DNA of 64,000 bases, from the NCBI RefSeq assembly GCF_011059185.1, contig NZ_JAALFE010000013.1:80437-144436 (forward strand), written 5' to 3'. The translations under genes were made by a program, and so were the position numbers. The notes beneath the pieces were generated by a model. The model had not been told where the DNA came from. It did no database searches and worked only from the letters and a program-made list of their open reading frames with translations. This stretch comes from Paragemmobacter kunshanensis. GTDB taxonomy: Bacteria; Pseudomonadota; Alphaproteobacteria; Rhodobacterales; Rhodobacteraceae. Within the stretch, counting starts at the first letter, position 1. The number at the start of each line of letters is the position of its first letter. Shown here piece after piece: positions 35,724 to 44,349 of the stretch.

Positions 35724-35742
35724 ATGTGAAAGACATTCACAT
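35724..35742. promoter_or_regulatory. Inverted repeat before DUF2852 gene
   Basis: ATGTGAA, 5-base spacer AGACA, TTCACAT, a perfect 7-bp inverted repeat 24 bases before the DUF2852 start. About 50 bases further upstream is an unusually A/T-rich patch (GTAAATTATTTTAACATA, about 35667-35684). It looks like a repressor site near the transcript start; the cognate regulator is not in the window. Confidence 0.55.
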
Positions 35743-35766
35743 CAACCTCGCAACGGGAGACCGCCG

Positions 35767-36219
35767 ATGAACAGCTACCCCACCGCCGCCCAGCGCCTTC
35801 CGGGCGGCCTCCTTTCCTGGCCCCGCCGGGCCGAAGCCTGGCTCGATGACCATGGCCGCAAGGCCTGGATCACCGCCATGGTGCTGGGCTTCATCTTCTT
35901 CTGGCCCCTGGGCCTTGCCCTCGTCGCCTACATGACCGTCACCAACCGCTGGAGCAAAGACATGTTCGGATCCACCTGCCGCACCGCCCGCCGCGCCCGC
36001 TGGGGCGAAGACCGCGTCCGCGCCTCTTCGGGCAACAGCGCCTTCGACGCCTACAAGGCCGAAACCCTGCGCCGTCTCGAAGACGAACAGGCCGCCTTCG
36101 AAGGCTTCCTGAACCGCCTGCGCGAAGCCAAGGACAAGCAGGAATTCGACGCCTTCATGGACGAGCGCGCCCGCGCGCCGCGCCCCGAAGCCGCGCCCCT
36201 GCCCCCGGCACAGGCCTGA
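35767..36219 (+). CDS. DUF2852 domain-containing membrane protein
   Basis: 150 aa. A single strong membrane segment (AWITAMVLGFIFFWPLGLALVAYMT, about 34-58) is followed by RWSKDMFG, the family's conserved motif, then a charged cytoplasmic coiled coil (FDAYKAETLRRLEDEQAAFEGFLNRLREAKDKQEFDAFMDER). A Pro-rich tail ends the protein. Ribosome site GGGAGA. Function is unknown; the operator-like repeat just upstream suggests specific regulation. Confidence 0.82.
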   Translation: MNSYPTAAQRLPGGLLSWPRRAEAWLDDHGRKAWITAMVLGFIFFWPLGLALVAYMTVTNRWSKDMFGSTCRTARRARWGEDRVRASSGNSAFDAYKAETLRRLEDEQAAFEGFLNRLREAKDKQEFDAFMDERARAPRPEAAPLPPAQA

Positions 36220-36287
36220 TCTCGTCCTGCCGCACTTGCAACGGTGGCCCGCAAGGGCCACCTTCCCCCCATCCACCGGAACCCGCG

Positions 36288-36740
36288 ATGATGATGACCG
36301 ACGATCTGGCCCATGCCCAACCCGATCCCGACCGCCATGCCGAATTCTACCGCGGCGTCGCGGCCAAACGTGCCTTTGCCTGGATCCTCGACACGATCCT
36401 CGTCACGCTGATCGTGGCGCTGGTGGCCGTTGTCACCGCGCTGACCGCGCTCTTCATCCTGCCGCTGGTCTGGCTGACGGTGGGCTTTCTCTACCGCTGG
36501 ATCACGATGTCGGGCGATTCCGCCACCTGGGGGATGCGGCTGATGTCGGTCGAATTCCTCGATCGCTACGGCCAGCGCTTCGATGCCGCCACCGCCTTCC
36601 TGCACACGCTGGGCTATTCGCTCTCCATGGCCTTCGTGCTGCCGCAGATCCTGTCTGTCGCGCTGATGCTGATCAGCCGCCGCGGCCAGGGCCTGACCGA
36701 CATGGTCCTCGGCTCGGTCGCGATCAACCGCGCGGCCTGA
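36288..36740 (+). CDS. RDD family membrane protein
   Basis: 150 aa. The RDD signature is present as RAFAWILDTILVTLIVALVAVV (Arg then Asp-x-x near residue 28-50), a second hydrophobic pair around 52-70, and SGDSATWGMRLMSVEFLDRYGQRFD. C-terminal segment LISRRGQGLTDMVLGSVAI is also typical. Members are small integral membrane proteins with suggested ion-exchange or transport roles. There are three consecutive Met codons at the start (36288, 36291, 36294); any may be used. Confidence 0.83.
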   Translation: MMMTDDLAHAQPDPDRHAEFYRGVAAKRAFAWILDTILVTLIVALVAVVTALTALFILPLVWLTVGFLYRWITMSGDSATWGMRLMSVEFLDRYGQRFDAATAFLHTLGYSLSMAFVLPQILSVALMLISRRGQGLTDMVLGSVAINRAA

Positions 36741-36854
36741 TCGCCCGGGCCAAGGCGCAAATCGGCAGCAAAGGCCCGGAAAATGCCGGATTCCCGACTT
36801 GGCGACCGGCACGACCCTTGCTAGGGTTGTGCCGTTCCCCATGATGATCGCCAG

Positions 36855-37694
36855 ATGCGCCACACCCTTCCCATCGCGCCCCAGTTCTATGTGACGGCTC
36901 CGCAACCCTGCCCCTATCTGGACGGGCGGATGGAACGCAAGCTGTTCACCGCGCTGCAGGGGGAACATGCGCAAAAGCTGAACGACACCCTGTCCAAGCA
37001 GGGCTTCCGCCGCAGCCAGAACGTGCTCTATCGCCCCTCCTGCGCGGAATGTTCGGCCTGCCTGTCCGCGCGCATCCGGGTGGCGGATTTCGAACCCCGC
37101 CGCACCCAGCGCCGCGTCCTGAAACGGGCCGAGGATCTGCGCCGCAACGCCACCAGCCCCTGGGCCACCGAAGACCAGTTCTCGCTCTTCCGCCGCTACC
37201 TCGACACGCGCCACGCCGATGGCGGCATGGCCGACATGGACATCTTCGAATTCGCCGCGATGATCGAGGAAACCCCGATCAAGAGCCGGGTCATCGAATA
37301 TACCCGCCCCGCAGGCCCCGGCGAACGCGGCCGCCCGCTGGCCGCCGTCTGCCTGACAGATGTCTTCGATGACGGCCTGTCGATGGTCTACAGCTTCTAC
37401 GATCCGGCCCTGACCGACCTGTCGCTGGGCACCTATGTCATCCTCGACCACATCGCCATCGCGCGCGAGGCGGGGCTGCCTTACGTCTATCTCGGCTACT
37501 GGGTGCCGGGCAGCCGCAAGATGGGCTACAAGGCGGGCTTCAACGCGCTGGAGATCTACAAGGCCGGCCGATGGCAGGACATCGGCGATCCCGCCGATCA
37601 CAAGGCCGAACTGCACCCGCTCTCCGTCGATCCCATCGCCGAACAGGTGGCGCGGATATCGCTGCCCGATACCCGCGTCCCGCGCGAGGGCTGA
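36855..37694 (+). CDS. bpt: Aspartate/glutamate leucyltransferase (arginyltransferase family)
   Basis: 279 aa. It transfers Leu (or Arg) from aminoacyl-tRNA to N-terminal acidic residues, marking proteins for ClpAP through the N-degron pathway. Diagnostic features: [17 protein letters not shown], the [25 protein letters not shown] cysteine cluster, [25 protein letters not shown], and [18 protein letters not shown]. Length fits bacterial Bpt. Transcribed alone, 115 bases after the RDD gene. Confidence 0.93.
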   Translation: MRHTLPIAPQFYVTAPQPCPYLDGRMERKLFTALQGEHAQKLNDTLSKQGFRRSQNVLYRPSCAECSACLSARIRVADFEPRRTQRRVLKRAEDLRRNATSPWATEDQFSLFRRYLDTRHADGGMADMDIFEFAAMIEETPIKSRVIEYTRPAGPGERGRPLAAVCLTDVFDDGLSMVYSFYDPALTDLSLGTYVILDHIAIAREAGLPYVYLGYWVPGSRKMGYKAGFNALEIYKAGRWQDIGDPADHKAELHPLSVDPIAEQVARISLPDTRVPREG

Positions 37695-37875
37695 GCCCGG
37701 GCGCAACGGCCCCCGCCGCCCGGCCGAAGCGTGGCCCGCGCGCCACGCCACCCCCGACAAAACCGGCCGAAGCGCGATCTTTTCCCGCCCTGCCCCCTTG
37801 TCTTCCGGAAACCGCACACGATTTGGGGGGGGCGCAAGGGGCCCGTCACCGACGGGCCGACAGCAGGGAAAAAGC

Positions 37876-38787
37876 ATGACCTATCTTCTTTTTGTCGTTG
37901 GCCTCGTGGCCTTGTTCTTCGGCGGCGAATACCTCGTCCGGGGGGCCAGCGCCGTGGCTCGCCACTTCCGCCTTTCCCCCATGGTGATCGGCCTCACCAT
38001 CGTGGGCTTCGGCACCTCGGCCCCCGAACTGCTGGTTTCGGTGCAGGCGGCCCTTGCGGGCCAGCCCGCCATCGCCATCGGCAATGTGCTGGGATCGAAC
38101 ATCGCCAATATCCTGCTGATCCTCGGCACCTCGGCCACCATCGCCGCGCTGCTGATCCCGGCCCGCCAGCTCTGGCGCGATCTGGCCTTCATGCTGGCCG
38201 CGACCGGGGCGATCTGGGTCATGCTGCTTGACGGCACGGTGACGCGTGCCGAAGGCGGCATCCTGTTTGCAGGCCTGATCGTCTTCCTCGCCACCGCCTT
38301 CCTGACCGGCAAGACCGAAGAGGAGGAGGCCGATCTCGGCGACATCCCGCAATGGAAGGCCTGGGGCATGACGCTGGGCGGGCTTGTCGTCCTGGTCATC
38401 GGCGCGCGGCTTCTGGTGGACAGCGCGACCGAGATCGCCCGCGCTTATGGCATCTCCGAGGCCGTGATCGGCCTGACGATCGTGGCCGTCGGCACCTCGC
38501 TGCCGGAACTCGCCACCTCCGTCATCGCCGCGATCCGAAAGCAGACGGAGATTGCCGTGGGCAATGTCGTCGGCTCCAACATCTTCAACATCTTCGGCAT
38601 TCTGGGCCTCACCGCCCTGATCACCCCGATCCCCGCCGATCCGCGCTTTGCCGCGATCGACATGCCCTGGGTCGCGGGCACAGCCATTGGCCTGACGATC
38701 CTCGCCTTCGTGCTGGGCGGCCTGCCCCGAATCGCGGGCATCCTCCTGCTGGCGGCCTATGGTGGCTATGTCTTCCTGATGGGCTGA
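37876..38787 (+). CDS. Calcium/sodium antiporter (YrbG-like)
   Basis: 303 aa inner-membrane cation exchanger with two inverted halves. The alpha-repeats are visible: GLTIVGFGTSAPELLVSVQAAL...IAIGNVLGSNIANILLILG in the first half and GLTIVAVGTSLPELATSVIAAI...IAVGNVVGSNIFNIFGILG in the second, each supplying the acidic ion-binding residue in GTS-x-PE. A short acidic loop (TGKTEEEEADLGD) joins the halves. Start at 37876 follows CAGGGAAAAAG. Ends at a strong GC hairpin. Confidence 0.93.
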   Translation: MTYLLFVVGLVALFFGGEYLVRGASAVARHFRLSPMVIGLTIVGFGTSAPELLVSVQAALAGQPAIAIGNVLGSNIANILLILGTSATIAALLIPARQLWRDLAFMLAATGAIWVMLLDGTVTRAEGGILFAGLIVFLATAFLTGKTEEEEADLGDIPQWKAWGMTLGGLVVLVIGARLLVDSATEIARAYGISEAVIGLTIVAVGTSLPELATSVIAAIRKQTEIAVGNVVGSNIFNIFGILGLTALITPIPADPRFAAIDMPWVAGTAIGLTILAFVLGGLPRIAGILLLAAYGGYVFLMG

Positions 38788-38804
38788 CGGCCCCGTCACG
38801 GGCA

Positions 38805-38830
38805 GCGGGGGGTGCAACCGCACCCCCCGC
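38805..38830. terminator. GC hairpin between convergent genes
   Basis: Perfect 11-bp stem GCGGGGGGTGC, loop AACC, GCACCCCCCGC, between the antiporter stop (38787) and the glutathione S-transferase stop (38846). There is no proper T-run, so termination efficiency is uncertain. Confidence 0.5.
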
Positions 38831-38845
38831 ACCCCCCTTGTCTCT

Positions 38846-39448
38846 TCAGATCAAGCCTTCCGCCTTCATCGCCGCCTGCACGGCAGGCCGCGCCGCGACG
38901 CGGGCGCGCAGCGCCTCAAGCTTCGGGAAGGCGGAAAGATCGTGGCCGATGCCCTTGGACCAGTTGGTCACCGTGAAGAGATAGGCATCCGCCGGAGTGA
39001 AATCCTCGCCCAGCAGGAAGGCGCGCCCATCGCCCAGCCGCGCCTCGACCAGGGCCAGACGGCTTTCCAGCAGCGCCATCTGCGCATCTCGCGCCGCCCC
39101 TTCCAGCCCCCGGAAGAAGGGGGAATAGGTCTTGTGCACCTCGGTCGAGATGAAGTTCAGCGCCTCCTGCAGGCGCGCGCGCGCCAGCGTGCCCGGCGCA
39201 GGCAGCCTGCCCGGCGTCACGCTGTCGGCCACATATTGCATGATCGCCACGCCCTCGGTCAGCACCTCGCCATCCGCCAGCACCAGCACCGGCACCGCGC
39301 CGCGCGGGCTGATCGCGGCGAAATCCGCACCGCTTTCGGTTGTCTTGGCGCGGATATCGGCGCGCTCGATGGAAAACTCCGCGCCGCTTTCGGCCAGCAC
39401 GATATGCGAGGCCAGCGAGCAGGCCCCCGGAGAGAAGTAGAGCTTCAT
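38846..39448 (-). CDS. Glutathione S-transferase family protein
   Basis: 200 aa, soluble. The thioredoxin-like N-domain begins MKLYFSPGACSLASHIVLAESGAEF with the catalytic-type Cys/Ser pair of the beta class (GACSLA), and RGAVPVLVLADGEVLTEGVAIMQYVAD has the cis-Pro and the glutathione-binding E-x-x-AI. The all-helical C-domain contains FLLGEDFTPADAYLFTVTNW. AAAGGG precedes the third in-frame start codon, which sets the start at 39448. Substrate unknown. Confidence 0.9.
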   Translation of the reverse strand: MKLYFSPGACSLASHIVLAESGAEFSIERADIRAKTTESGADFAAISPRGAVPVLVLADGEVLTEGVAIMQYVADSVTPGRLPAPGTLARARLQEALNFISTEVHKTYSPFFRGLEGAARDAQMALLESRLALVEARLGDGRAFLLGEDFTPADAYLFTVTNWSKGIGHDLSAFPKLEALRARVAARPAVQAAMKAEGLI

Positions 39449-39666
39449 CCTCATCACCCTTTGTCACAAGCAGGCGGCACCTTGCCGCCCCTTGCCCCCT
39501 TCCAAAGCAGAAGCCGCGCCCGAAGGCACGTGGAAAGCCGACTCATCCTTGCAGGATCGCCTGTGCATCACCGCAGATATTTCCGGACATTGCGTCCAGC
39601 CGCCACCATTTGAAATGAAATTACAATTTTTGCCCCCACCGCGACACTTTAGGCCCGCTTTTGCGG

Positions 39667-39695
39667 TTGACGCCCCCACAAGCCCGCCCTAGTGT
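39667..39695 (+). promoter_or_regulatory. Probable promoter of the ilvIN operon
   Basis: TTGACG (39667-39672), 17-base spacer, TAGTGT (39690-39695), giving a predicted transcript start near 39702, 20 bases before the leader peptide ATG. The region between the divergent GST gene and this promoter (39449-39666) shows no gene, only an A/T-rich patch at about 39610-39632. Confidence 0.55.
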
Positions 39696-39721
39696 CCGCC
39701 CCGTCGACAAGGAGATGGGCG

Positions 39722-39769
39722 ATGTCCGGCAATCTTGCTGTAGTTGGACGATGGCGCATGGGGCGGTGA
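39722..39769 (+). CDS. ilv operon leader peptide
   Basis: Fifteen-codon reading frame, MSGNLAVVGRWRMGR, with AAGGAG 7 bases before its ATG. Codons 5-8 are CTT GCT GTA GTT (Leu-Ala-Val-Val), and CTT and GTA are rare in this GC-rich genome. These are end products or relatives of the pathway encoded downstream. The final codons overlap the antiterminator arm at 39753-39762. This is the expected design of a leader peptide that senses charged tRNA-Leu and tRNA-Val. Confidence 0.8.
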   Translation: MSGNLAVVGRWRMGR

Positions 39770-39821
39770 CGCTTGCCATATGGCTCCCATGCGCCCCCGG
39801 ACGGAACGCCGGGGGCTTTTT
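39753..39821 (+). promoter_or_regulatory. Transcription attenuator of ilvIN (antiterminator and terminator)
   Basis: Arm A, GGCGCATGGG (39753-39762), pairs perfectly with CCCATGCGCC (39786-39795). That second arm overlaps the start of the terminator stem GCCCCCGG (39793-39800), which pairs with CCGGGGGC (39809-39816) and is followed by TTTTT (39817-39821). The two structures are mutually exclusive. A ribosome stalled at Val/Leu codons of the leader leaves arm A free (read-through); a ribosome that reaches the leader stop (39767-39769) covers arm A and lets the terminator form. Confidence 0.85.
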
Positions 39822-39876
39822 CTTGCGCGGTGGACGTGATGACGGGGCGAAAGGCCCCACGGAAGGGTGAAGGCAG

Positions 39877-41631
<1,755 letters not shown>

Positions 41632-41642
41632 CCCCCATCGCA

Positions 41643-41666
41643 CCGGGGGGGCAACCGCCCCCCCGG
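41643..41666 (+). repeat. Intercistronic stem-loop between ilvI and ilvN
   Basis: Perfect 10-bp stem CCGGGGGGGC, loop AACC, GCCCCCCCGG, 12 bases after the ilvI stop. No T-run, so more likely an RNA-stabilising or processing element than a full terminator. Confidence 0.5.
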
Positions 41667-41711
41667 ACCCCCCTCAGCACGACAAGCAAACGCCAGAAAA
41701 GGGAGTGACGG

Positions 41712-42272
41712 ATGTCCGCGCTCAACATCAAGAAGGGCTCTACCAGCCATTCCGCCTATGATCTTCGCGACAGCCATTCGCAGGTCGAGGAAAGCCACAC
41801 GCTCGCCATCATCGTCGAGAACGAACCCGGCGTCCTGGCCCGTGTCATCGGCCTCTTCTCGGGCCGCGGCTACAACATCGACAGCCTCACCGTGGCCGAG
41901 GTGGATCACACCGGCCACCGCTCGCGCATCACCATCGTCACCTCGGGCACGCCTGCCGTGATCGACCAGATCGAGGCGCAGCTCGGCCGCATCGTTTCGG
42001 TCTACGAGGTGCATGACCTGACCGCCGAAGGCCCCGCCGTGCAGCGCGAACTGGCACTGTTCAAGGTGGCAGGCAAGGGCGATGCCCGGATCGAGGCGCT
42101 GCGCCTGGCCGAGATCTTCCGCGCCAATGTGGTGGACAGCACGCTGGAAAGCTTCATCTTCGAAATGACCGGCACGCCCGAGAAGATCGACGCCTTCGCC
42201 GATCTGATGCGCCCCCTCGGCCTGCGGGAAATCGCCCGCACCGGCGTGGCCGCCCTGTCGCGCGGCGCCTGA
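41712..42272 (+). CDS. ilvN: Acetolactate synthase small (regulatory) subunit
   Basis: 186 aa. It activates the catalytic subunit and gives feedback inhibition by valine. The N-terminal ACT domain contains SHTLAIIVENEPGVLARVIGLFSGRGYNIDSLTVAEVD, the classical IlvH/IlvN start with the valine-binding loop; the C-terminal domain includes RELALFKVAGKGDARIEALRLAEIFRANVVD. An extra N-terminal stretch of about 30 residues precedes the ACT domain. AAGGGAGTGACGG lies before the ATG. A GC hairpin at 42293-42313 separates it from the convergent DUF2062 gene. Confidence 0.95.
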   Translation: MSALNIKKGSTSHSAYDLRDSHSQVEESHTLAIIVENEPGVLARVIGLFSGRGYNIDSLTVAEVDHTGHRSRITIVTSGTPAVIDQIEAQLGRIVSVYEVHDLTAEGPAVQRELALFKVAGKGDARIEALRLAEIFRANVVDSTLESFIFEMTGTPEKIDAFADLMRPLGLREIARTGVAALSRGA

Positions 42273-42319
42273 TCCGGCCCAACGGCAAGCGTCCCCCGCA
42301 TGCCGGGCGGGGGGCGGCC

Positions 42320-42856
42320 TCAGGCCTGCCCCGCTGCCAGCCGCCGCAGCCGTCTGCGCCGCATCTTCAGCGCCGCCGTGACCGACCATGTCAGATGCAC
42401 CAGCACATAGCCCAGCACGGATGATGCCACCGCAAAGATCAGCAACCCGCAGGCCGTCTGCAACGAGGCATCAGACAGCCCCGCCAGAAAGCCTGCCGCA
42501 ACCGGCCCCTCTTCCAGCGCATCCCGGATCTCGGTCGTCGGGCCCAGCACGCCGCGCCCCACCCACCAGGCCATGTACCAGACCGGCGGCATCGTCAGCG
42601 GATTGGTCACCAGCGTGGCAAGGCTGGCCGTGATCAGGTTGCTGCGCGTGAAGGCGGCGATCACCGCCGCCAGAAAGACCTGCCCCACCGGCAGGACAAA
42701 GGCGCAGAACAGCCCCACCGCCACCCCGCGCGAGACGCTGCGCCGGCTGACATGCCAGATCGAAGGCGCCGAAAGCCAGTGGGCCACCGGCCGCAGCACG
42801 CGGTTCCCCTCAAGGGAATGGCGCAGACGTCCCAACCCTTTCAGCCAATCGCGCAT
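42320..42856 (-). CDS. DUF2062 domain-containing membrane protein
   Basis: 178 aa. The DUF2062 core shows as SVSRGVAVGLFCAFVLPVGQVFLAAVIAAFTRSNLITASLATLVTNPLTMPPVWYMAWWVGRGVLG, with the conserved N-P-L-T-x-x-P motif between membrane segments; a further hydrophobic segment lies near 145-165. The C-terminus is strongly basic (RRRRLRRL). Start at 42856 is preceded by GAGAAGGGG. Function unknown; the family often sits near lipid or envelope genes. Confidence 0.82.
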   Translation of the reverse strand: MRDWLKGLGRLRHSLEGNRVLRPVAHWLSAPSIWHVSRRSVSRGVAVGLFCAFVLPVGQVFLAAVIAAFTRSNLITASLATLVTNPLTMPPVWYMAWWVGRGVLGPTTEIRDALEEGPVAAGFLAGLSDASLQTACGLLIFAVASSVLGYVLVHLTWSVTAALKMRRRRLRRLAAGQA

Positions 42857-42978
42857 TCTGCCCCTTCTCCGGCCCCGGCCACACCGACCTTCCCTCAAGG
42901 ATGGGGATCGGATCCCCGCCACTCAACCGCCAAAAGGTAAGCAAAGGGTGAAAAGCTGCCATCCGCCGCAGATTTGTC

Positions 42979-43755
42979 TCACCGGCCCTCGAACCGAGGC
43001 GGGCGCTTTTCCAGAAAGGCCGCGACGCCTTCCCGGAAATCCGCCGTGGCCCCGGCCTCGGCCTGCAGCCGTGCCTCCAGCGCCAGTTGCGCCTCCAGCC
43101 CGTTGGCTGGGCTCGCCCGCAGGGCCTGCTTGACCAGCCGATAGGCCGCGCCCGGCCCCCGCGCCAGCGCCGCCGCCCGCCCCGACACATGGGCAGCGAA
43201 GGCCTCATCCGGCACCGCCTCCCAGATCATCCCCCAATCGGCGGCCTGCCGCGCGCCGATCTTCTCGGCAAACAGCGCCGCCCCCATGGCCCGCGCCATC
43301 CCCACCTGACGCGGCAGCCAGTACGTGCCCCCCGCATCCGGGATCAGCCCGATCCGCGTGAAAGCCTGGATGAAGGATGCACTTTCGCAGGCGATCACCA
43401 CATCGCAGGCCAGCGCCAGATTGGCCCCCGCCCCCGCCGCCGCGCCATTCACCGCGGCAATCGTCGGCACCGGGCAATCATAGATCGCGCGCAAAAGCGG
43501 CTCATATTCCTCGGCCAGCACGCGGCCAAGGTCCATCTGGCCCAGCGCCATCGCATCCTGCAGATCCTGCCCCGAACAGAAGGCCCGCCCCGCCCCCGTC
43601 AGCACGATACAGCGCGCCTCGCGCTCCACCCTCTGCCAGGCCTCCAGAAGCTCCGCCCGCAGAAGCGAGGACAGCGCGTTCATCACCTCCGGCCGGTTCA
43701 GCGTGACCGTCGCCACGCCGCCCTCCACCGCCACCGTGATCGTCTGGTATGACAT
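42979..43755 (-). CDS. Enoyl-CoA hydratase/isomerase family protein (PaaG-like)
   Basis: 258 aa crotonase-fold enzyme. VTLNRPEVMNALSSLLRAEL, LTGAGRAFCSGQDLQD (oxyanion hole), AAVNGAAAGAGANLALACDVVIACESASFIQAFTRIGLIPDAGGTYWLPR match the PaaG/2-(1,2-epoxyphenyl)acetyl-CoA isomerase branch with the catalytic Asp in PDAGG. Other paa genes are absent here, so a general acyl-CoA hydratase role remains possible. It lies downstream of ccmF-ccmH on the same strand with a 63-base gap. Confidence 0.85.
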   Translation of the reverse strand: MSYQTITVAVEGGVATVTLNRPEVMNALSSLLRAELLEAWQRVEREARCIVLTGAGRAFCSGQDLQDAMALGQMDLGRVLAEEYEPLLRAIYDCPVPTIAAVNGAAAGAGANLALACDVVIACESASFIQAFTRIGLIPDAGGTYWLPRQVGMARAMGAALFAEKIGARQAADWGMIWEAVPDEAFAAHVSGRAAALARGPGAAYRLVKQALRASPANGLEAQLALEARLQAEAGATADFREGVAAFLEKRPPRFEGR

Positions 43756-43818
43756 GGCAAAGCCTCCCTTTTGCCCCACCCTAACGGGCGATGGGCAAAG
43801 GAAAAGCCCGACCCGGCG

Positions 43819-44349
43819 TCACTCCTTCAGGATTTCCGCCAGCCGGGCCTTCTCGGCCTCGCTCAGATCCTCCACCGCCGCCTGGCCGCGCCTGCGGAAG
43901 GTGGCAAAGGCGATCCCCGCCCCGGCCAGCAGCATGGCGGGCCCCGCAACCCAGAGCAGGATATTGGCCCCCGTCGCGGGCGGGTTCAGCAGCACATATT
44001 CGCCATAGCGCTCCACCAGGAAGGCCACCGCCTCTGCGTCGCTGTCGCCCGCCAGCAGCCGCTCCCGCAGCAGGATCCGCAGGTCGCGCGCCAGTTGCGC
44101 ATCGGAATCGTCGATATTCTCGTTGCGGCAGACCAGACAGCGCAGCCCCTTCGACAGGTCCCGCGCCCGCGCCTCCAGCGCCGGGTCGGCCAGCATCTCG
44201 TCGGGCTGCACCGCATGAACGGGCGCCGCCCAGACCGACGCCACGATCAGGGCAACCCGCAGGGCGGATTGCAGGGCGGGCCGTAGGGCGGGCCGTAGGG
44301 CGGGCTTCAGCCCGCCGCCCCCCCCGAACAGCTTCGCGCCCCCCCTCAT
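43819..44349 (-). CDS. ccmH: Cytochrome c-type biogenesis protein CcmH (CcmL/Ccl2 type)
   Basis: 176 aa. Periplasmic, membrane-anchored thiol protein that keeps apocytochrome c cysteines reduced for haem attachment. The redox motif is LRCLVCRNENIDDSDAQLARDLR (C-x-x-C), and a C-terminal membrane segment follows (ILLWVAGPAMLLAGAGIAFATF). The start ATG at 44349 overlaps the ccmF stop (ATGA). Its N-terminus is odd: before the signal sequence (ALRVALIVASVWAAPVHA) there is a PALR repeat encoded by copies of a GTAGGGCGGG hairpin repeat that elsewhere lies between genes. Confidence 0.9.
   Translation of the reverse strand: MRGGAKLFGGGGGLKPALRPALRPALQSALRVALIVASVWAAPVHAVQPDEMLADPALEARARDLSKGLRCLVCRNENIDDSDAQLARDLRILLRERLLAGDSDAEAVAFLVERYGEYVLLNPPATGANILLWVAGPAMLLAGAGIAFATFRRRGQAAVEDLSEAEKARLAEILKE
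44276..44324. repeat. Hairpin repeat inside the 5' end of ccmH
   Basis: Tandem GTAGGGCGGG units (about 44283 and 44294, with a degenerate copy at 44271) ending in GGGCGGGCTTCAGCCCGCC, a perfect stem. It closely resembles the 37-bp tandem units at 49231-49371. In ccmH it encodes the repeated Pro-Ala-Leu-Arg before the signal sequence. Confidence 0.65.
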
